DNA from: an uncultured Oscillospiraceae bacterium
GTDB taxonomy: Bacteria > Bacillota > Clostridia > Oscillospirales > Oscillospiraceae
Length of the DNA stretch: 8,895 nucleotides
Direction of reading: 5' to 3'
NCBI GenBank assembly: GCA_934630555.1
Contig: CAKTXB010000066.1
Span: forward strand, 1 to 8,895
Under the pieces are notes generated by a model, which was not told where the DNA came from, made no database searches, and worked only from the letters and a program-made list of their open reading frames with translations. The translations under genes and the position numbers were made by a program. Numbering within the stretch: the first letter of the stretch is position 1; each line of letters begins with the position of its first letter. Below, piece by piece: positions 5,623 through 8,895 of the stretch.

Positions 5623-7240
5623 GATGCTGCGGGGCAGCGCCGTTTGGCGCGCGCTGCTGGCGGTACGGCTGTGGCTGGTACGGTGCGCGCGCGGCAGCGC
5701 GGTGTTTGCTGCCATCGGACGCTGCTGGCACGCATCCGGCACGCGGGCGTGGTTCGTGCGCCATCTGGGCGCGGACGACTGTCAGGTGCAGGGTGCGCGG
5801 ACAACGCGCTGGTTTGCCGGGGTGAACCGAACACTTGCCGGGTGCTCCTGGCCGCGGCGGTGGTGGGAAGCGAGCCTTCTTTGCCGCGTGTGGCGGGCCG
5901 TGCTGCGGGCCTTGCAGCGCAGCCGGATCCTGGGCTGGCTGTTTGCAGACGGGATCCAGAGTTTTATGCTGTATGCGCTGGGCGGCTATGTGGTCGTGGA
6001 CTGGCTGCTGCGGGATGTGCTGAAGATCGCGCTGCTGGCCTCTGTCTGGGATGAGCTGTTTTTGCTGTTTGGACTGTTCTGGGTGATCTGGCGCAGAACG
6101 GGCCGGCAGACGCCGGTGCGCGTGGGAGCAAATCCGCTGGATGTGCCGGTCGCGCTGTTTCTGGCGGTCGGGCTGGTGCTGATGAGCATTGTGGCGCCCT
6201 ACCCTGCCATCCAGCTTTCGGGCTATCGGGCGACGGTGCAGTATATGCTCTGGTTCTTTCTCATCACGCGTTTGGTGGAAACGGATGACGATTTCATGCG
6301 CGTATACGGGATGCTGTGCGCGGTGGCGGCGCTGCTGGCGCTGCACGGAATTTACCAGTATATCATCGGTGTGCCGATGCCCTCCAACTGGGTCGCGGCG
6401 GCGGAGACCGCCGTGCGGACGCGCGTGTATTCCATTTTCGGCAGCCCGAACATCATGGGTGATTTCATGGTGCTGTTTGTGCCGATGACTGTGGGGCTGG
6501 CGTATCACACGAAGAACCGCTATGTTCAGGCCGGAGCCTGGCTGGCGGCGGCTGTGATGTGCGTGGCGTGTCTGTTTACGATGTCGCGCGGGGCGTGGAT
6601 GGCGATGGCGGTGGCCATTGTGCTGTTTATTCTGCTGGTGGACCGGCGGCTGTTCTGGCTGATGCTGGCGGCGGGCTGCGTGCTGGTGCTCGTTCCGTTT
6701 GTGCGCACACGGATCGGTTTTTTGTTTACGGACGACTTTGTAGCGGCGAACTCGAACGGCGGCCGCGCGGGCCGGTGGGAAAACGGATTGGCGCATCTGT
6801 ACGGTGCGAATCCGGCAACGGGCTTTGGGCTTGGAATGTTCGGCGGCGCGGTCGCCATGCAGAATCAGGTGCTGGACGGTGTGGACTATTTCTACATGGA
6901 CAACTACTACCTGAAAATTCTGGTGGAAATGGGCTGGACCGGGCTTGCGTCGTTTGTGGTGCTGCTGCTGGCCATGCTGTGGAATGCCTGCAGGGCGCTA
7001 TTCCGCACCGGGCGCAAGTGGAAACAGAAGGAAAAGCCGATGTATCCGCTGTGCGCGGGGATGTTTGCGGGGCTTTGCGGGGTGCTTGTGCACTGCTATG
7101 GCGAGAACATTTTTGAAGAGCCGTATATGATGGTGTATTTCTGGGTCGTTGCGGGGCTGCTGATCTGGGCGGGCTTTCTGCGCGGCCGGGGCGAAAGGAG
7201 TGCGGGGCATGCAGGCGATGCTGCTGACATATCACTTTAA
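5615..7240 (+). CDS. O-antigen ligase/polymerase family (Wzy_C) membrane protein
   Basis: A 541-residue polytopic membrane protein of the WaaL/Wzy superfamily. Such proteins transfer or polymerise undecaprenyl-linked glycans on the outer face of the membrane; in a Gram-positive this would act on a wall polymer or capsule. Seen: a 110-residue Arg/Trp-rich N-terminal region without long hydrophobic stretches, then about ten hydrophobic segments (roughly from 115 to 520). Family-type motifs are VYSIFGSPNIMGDF (271-284), LFTMSRGAW (320-328), a large loop with NGGRAGRWENGL (381-392), GFGLGMFGG (403-411) and DNYYLKILVEMGWTGL (429-444). The ATG at 5615 lies within the DUF4330 gene (8-base overlap), with GGAGG at 5604-5608 and a 6-nt gap. 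The last 32 bases overlap the DUF3783 gene. Whether it is a ligase or a polymerase cannot be decided from sequence. Confidence 0.88.
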   Translation: MAEMLRGSAVWRALLAVRLWLVRCARGSAVFAAIGRCWHASGTRAWFVRHLGADDCQVQGARTTRWFAGVNRTLAGCSWPRRWWEASLLCRVWRAVLRALQRSRILGWLFADGIQSFMLYALGGYVVVDWLLRDVLKIALLASVWDELFLLFGLFWVIWRRTGRQTPVRVGANPLDVPVALFLAVGLVLMSIVAPYPAIQLSGYRATVQYMLWFFLITRLVETDDDFMRVYGMLCAVAALLALHGIYQYIIGVPMPSNWVAAAETAVRTRVYSIFGSPNIMGDFMVLFVPMTVGLAYHTKNRYVQAGAWLAAAVMCVACLFTMSRGAWMAMAVAIVLFILLVDRRLFWLMLAAGCVLVLVPFVRTRIGFLFTDDFVAANSNGGRAGRWENGLAHLYGANPATGFGLGMFGGAVAMQNQVLDGVDYFYMDNYYLKILVEMGWTGLASFVVLLLAMLWNACRALFRTGRKWKQKEKPMYPLCAGMFAGLCGVLVHCYGENIFEEPYMMVYFWVVAGLLIWAGFLRGRGERSAGHAGDAADISL

Positions 7241-7598
7241 CGCAAAAAAATCCGCCAAGCTGCGGATGCTGGCCATGAAGCTGGGCATTCGGGTGAAGGC
7301 GGTGGAAAAATGGGAGTATCTCTCCCCCGTCGGGTCGTTCACAGGGCAGCGCGGGGCGTTTGAATCCATGTACGACGGTGCGGATTTTGCGGGCGAGATG
7401 CTGGTGATGGCGAATTTTTCACAGCAGCAGCTGGACACATTTTTATCGCAGCTGCGCGCGGCGCTGCCGCCGGTGGCGCTCAAGGCTGTGCTGACAGACA
7501 CGAACGCAGGCTGGAACTCGCTGGAGCTGCATGACGAGCTTGTACGAGAGCACGCGGCCATGCAGAATGGCGCGCCGGCACATACGCAGGATGCGTAA
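7209..7598 (+). CDS. DUF3783 domain protein
   Basis: A 129-residue soluble protein that I match to the DUF3783 family of clostridial proteins, chiefly by the C-terminal pattern LKAVLTDTNAGWNSLELHDEL (91-111 region) and by its size. The function is unknown to me. No signal peptide, membrane segment or metal-binding cluster is visible, and the C-terminal tail (about 118-129) looks disordered. The ATG at 7209 is preferred because GGAG (7197-7200) lies 8 nt upstream. A GTG at 7200 overlaps that RBS, and the ATG at 7218 is too far from it. The gene starts 32 bases before the ligase gene ends, in another frame, and is followed 10 bases later by a strong terminator, so it is the last gene of the unit. 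Its link to glycan assembly is positional only. Confidence 0.75.
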   Translation: MQAMLLTYHFNAKKSAKLRMLAMKLGIRVKAVEKWEYLSPVGSFTGQRGAFESMYDGADFAGEMLVMANFSQQQLDTFLSQLRAALPPVALKAVLTDTNAGWNSLELHDELVREHAAMQNGAPAHTQDA

Positions 7599-7608
7599 GT
7601 TTTACAGA

Positions 7609-7640
7609 AAAACGCGGCAGGCTGTTGCCTGCCGCGTTTT
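7609..7640. terminator. Bidirectional intrinsic terminator between convergent units
   Basis: AAAACGCGGCAGGC (7609-7622) and GCCTGCCGCGTTTT (7627-7640) are perfect inverted copies around a TGTT loop (7623-7626). On the plus strand the hairpin is followed by TTTTGTTTGTT; on the minus strand by TTTTTC. It can therefore end both the DUF3783 transcript and the htpG transcript. It lies 10 bases after the DUF3783 stop and 23 bases after the htpG stop in the opposite direction. Confidence 0.92.
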
Positions 7641-7663
7641 GTTTGTTATGCTGTTTGGAACGC

Positions 7664-8895
7664 TTATTTCAGGAGCCCGCAGATAAGGTCGGTGTACTCA
7701 GCCGGGTTTTCGACCGGGAGGTCGGCCATGAGAAGGGCCTGCGTGTAGAGGATGTTCACGTACTGCCTGGCCTTTTCGGGATCCTGCGCAACGGCGAGCT
7801 GGAGGGTATTGAACACCGGGTGTCCGGCGTTGAGCTCGAGAATGCGGCCGGCCTTCATGCCCATTTCGGGATTGAGGCGCTTGAAGTACTTTTCCATCTC
7901 AAAGCTCATGCCCTCGGTGGGCACGATGCTGACGGGGTGGCTGCCGAGGTTCTGGCTCAGACGCACCTGCTCGACCTTGTCGCCAAGGGTCTCCTTGATG
8001 AAGTCAAGCGTCGGCTTGGCCTGCTCGGCCTTTTCTTCGGCGGCCTTCTTTTCGTCCTCGCTTGTAAGGCCAAGATCGGCGGCGGTGACAGAGCAGAAGT
8101 CATGGTCGGCATATTTTTGCAGTGTCTGGACGACGAACTCATCGACCTCGTCGGTGAGGAGGAGAACGTCATAGCCCTTTTGCTTCAGCTGCTCGAGCTG
8201 CGGCAGCTGGGCGAGGCGCTCACGGTTCTCGCCGGCGGCAAAGTAGATATGCGGCTGATTTTCCTGCATGGCGTCGGTGTATTGCTTGAGCGTGACGAGC
8301 TTGTTTTCCTTCTGCGACCAGAACAGGAGCAGATCCTGCAGCAGCTCCTTCTTTTCGCCATACTGCGACACGACGCCGTATTTGAGCTGTGTGCCGAAAG
8401 CGGAGAAGAATTTTTCATATTTCTCACGGTCGTTTTCAAGCAGCTTTTGCAGCTCCTGCTTGATCTTCTTTTCCAGATTGGCGGCCATGAATTTGAGCTG
8501 GCGGTCATGCTGGAGCATTTCACGGGAGATGTTGAGGCTGAGGTCCTGCGAATCGACGACGCCGCGGACAAAGCGGAAGCAGTCCGGCAGGAGGTCTTCA
8601 CAGTGCTCCATGATCATGACGCCGGAGGAATAGAGCTGCAGGCCCTTTTTGAAGTCCTTGGTGTAGAAGTCATACGGCGCTTTGGACGGGATGTAGAGCA
8701 ACGCTTTATAGGTGACGGCGCCCTCGACGCTGACGTGGATGACGGCAGCGGGGTCTTCAAAGTCGTAGAACTTGTCTTTGTAGAACTGGTTGTATTCCTC
8801 CGCGGTGACGTCCTTTTTGGGCTTCTGCCAGAGCGGGATCATGGAGTTGAGCGTTTCGACCTCTTCGTAGGTTTCATACTCGGGCTTCTCGGGGT
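7664..8895 (-). CDS. htpG: Molecular chaperone HtpG (bacterial Hsp90), C-terminal two thirds
   Basis: Bacterial Hsp90: a cytosolic ATP-driven homodimeric chaperone. About 410 C-terminal residues are in the window and the gene continues past the right edge (the family is about 620-640 aa), so the N-terminal GHKL ATPase domain is not seen. The visible part starts just upstream of the middle-domain signature TLNSMIPLWQKPKKDVTAEE. It continues with VEGAVTYKALLYIPSKAPYD, LYSSGVMIMEH, the canonical GVVDSQDLSLNISREMLQ with its conserved Arg in NISREMLQ, and a C-terminal dimerisation region ending ADLPVENPAEYTDLICGLLK. As expected for a bacterial form there is no EEVD tail. A charged stretch (TSEDEKKAAEEKAEQAKPT) marks the middle/C-terminal boundary. 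The stop TAA is at 7666-7664, followed by the bidirectional terminator. No promoter is visible because the start lies outside the window. Confidence 0.97.
   Translation of the reverse strand, partial: PEKPEYETYEEVETLNSMIPLWQKPKKDVTAEEYNQFYKDKFYDFEDPAAVIHVSVEGAVTYKALLYIPSKAPYDFYTKDFKKGLQLYSSGVMIMEHCEDLLPDCFRFVRGVVDSQDLSLNISREMLQHDRQLKFMAANLEKKIKQELQKLLENDREKYEKFFSAFGTQLKYGVVSQYGEKKELLQDLLLFWSQKENKLVTLKQYTDAMQENQPHIYFAAGENRERLAQLPQLEQLKQKGYDVLLLTDEVDEFVVQTLQKYADHDFCSVTAADLGLTSEDEKKAAEEKAEQAKPTLDFIKETLGDKVEQVRLSQNLGSHPVSIVPTEGMSFEMEKYFKRLNPEMGMKAGRILELNAGHPVFNTLQLAVAQDPEKARQYVNILYTQALLMADLPVENPAEYTDLICGLLK

Noticed and set aside
5014..5742. In-frame 243-codon upstream extension of the GT4-CsaB gene
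   Set aside because: It is antisense to the well-supported DUF4330 gene and the ligase start, crosses the promoter region, reads as low-quality sequence with many His/Arg/Gln residues, and has no RBS. The GT4 domain starts at the ATG at 5013, which has a good RBS.
5609..6796. 395-codon minus-strand frame opposite the ligase gene
   Set aside because: It is extremely rich in His, Arg, Gln and Pro, as expected for the antisense of a hydrophobic, Val/Leu/Trp-coding gene. There are no motifs.
7200..7208. GTG at 7200 as start of the DUF3783 protein
   Set aside because: It overlaps the GGAG of the RBS itself. The ATG at 7209 has correct spacing.

Overview
The window looks like a GC-rich clostridial (Firmicutes) chromosome, plausibly a gut Oscillospiraceae/Ruminococcaceae-type bacterium. 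The grounds are the murB-rapZ order, a CsaB pyruvyl transferase, DUF4330 and DUF3783 proteins that I associate with Clostridia, strong AGGAGG-type ribosome binding sites, and high GC with GC-rich third positions. No genus can be fixed from the sequence alone. No rRNA, tRNA, CRISPR array, transposase or phage gene is visible.

Layout, left to right. (1) 1-1356, minus strand: the 5' part of rapZ (runs off the left edge) preceded by murB, a two-gene unit with its own extended -10 promoter. (2) 1357-1657: a 301-base gap with that promoter, a strong minus-strand intrinsic terminator, and a 169-base block bounded by 16-nt inverted repeats and filled with smaller hairpins. I cannot assign this block to a known RNA or repeat family. 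(3) 1658-5013, minus strand: two tightly coupled envelope-glycan genes. The upstream one is a 734-residue protein that fuses a GT4 glycosyltransferase to a CsaB-type polysaccharide pyruvyl transferase; the downstream one is a second, TuaH-like glycosyltransferase. (4) 5014-5163: a divergent promoter region. (5) 5164-7598, plus strand: three overlapping genes, namely a membrane-anchored DUF4330 protein, an O-antigen ligase/polymerase-family membrane protein with an unusual Arg/Trp-rich N-terminal extension, and a small DUF3783 protein. (6) 7599-7663: a near-perfect bidirectional terminator between convergent genes. (7) 7664-8895, minus strand: the C-terminal two thirds of the chaperone HtpG, running off the right edge.

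The central divergent cluster (two glycosyltransferase activities, a ketal-pyruvyl transferase and a Wzy/WaaL-family membrane protein) reads as part of a pathway for a pyruvylated secondary cell-wall polymer or related surface glycan. In Firmicutes, CsaB pyruvylation creates the ligand for SLH-domain surface proteins. This assignment rests on family knowledge and gene context. No flippase, ABC exporter, LCP ligase or SLH protein lies in the window. The less ordinary features are the GT4-CsaB fusion, the inverted-repeat-bounded intergenic element, the N-terminal extension of the ligase, and the overlapping divergent promoters. I found no clear evidence of a wholly new system.
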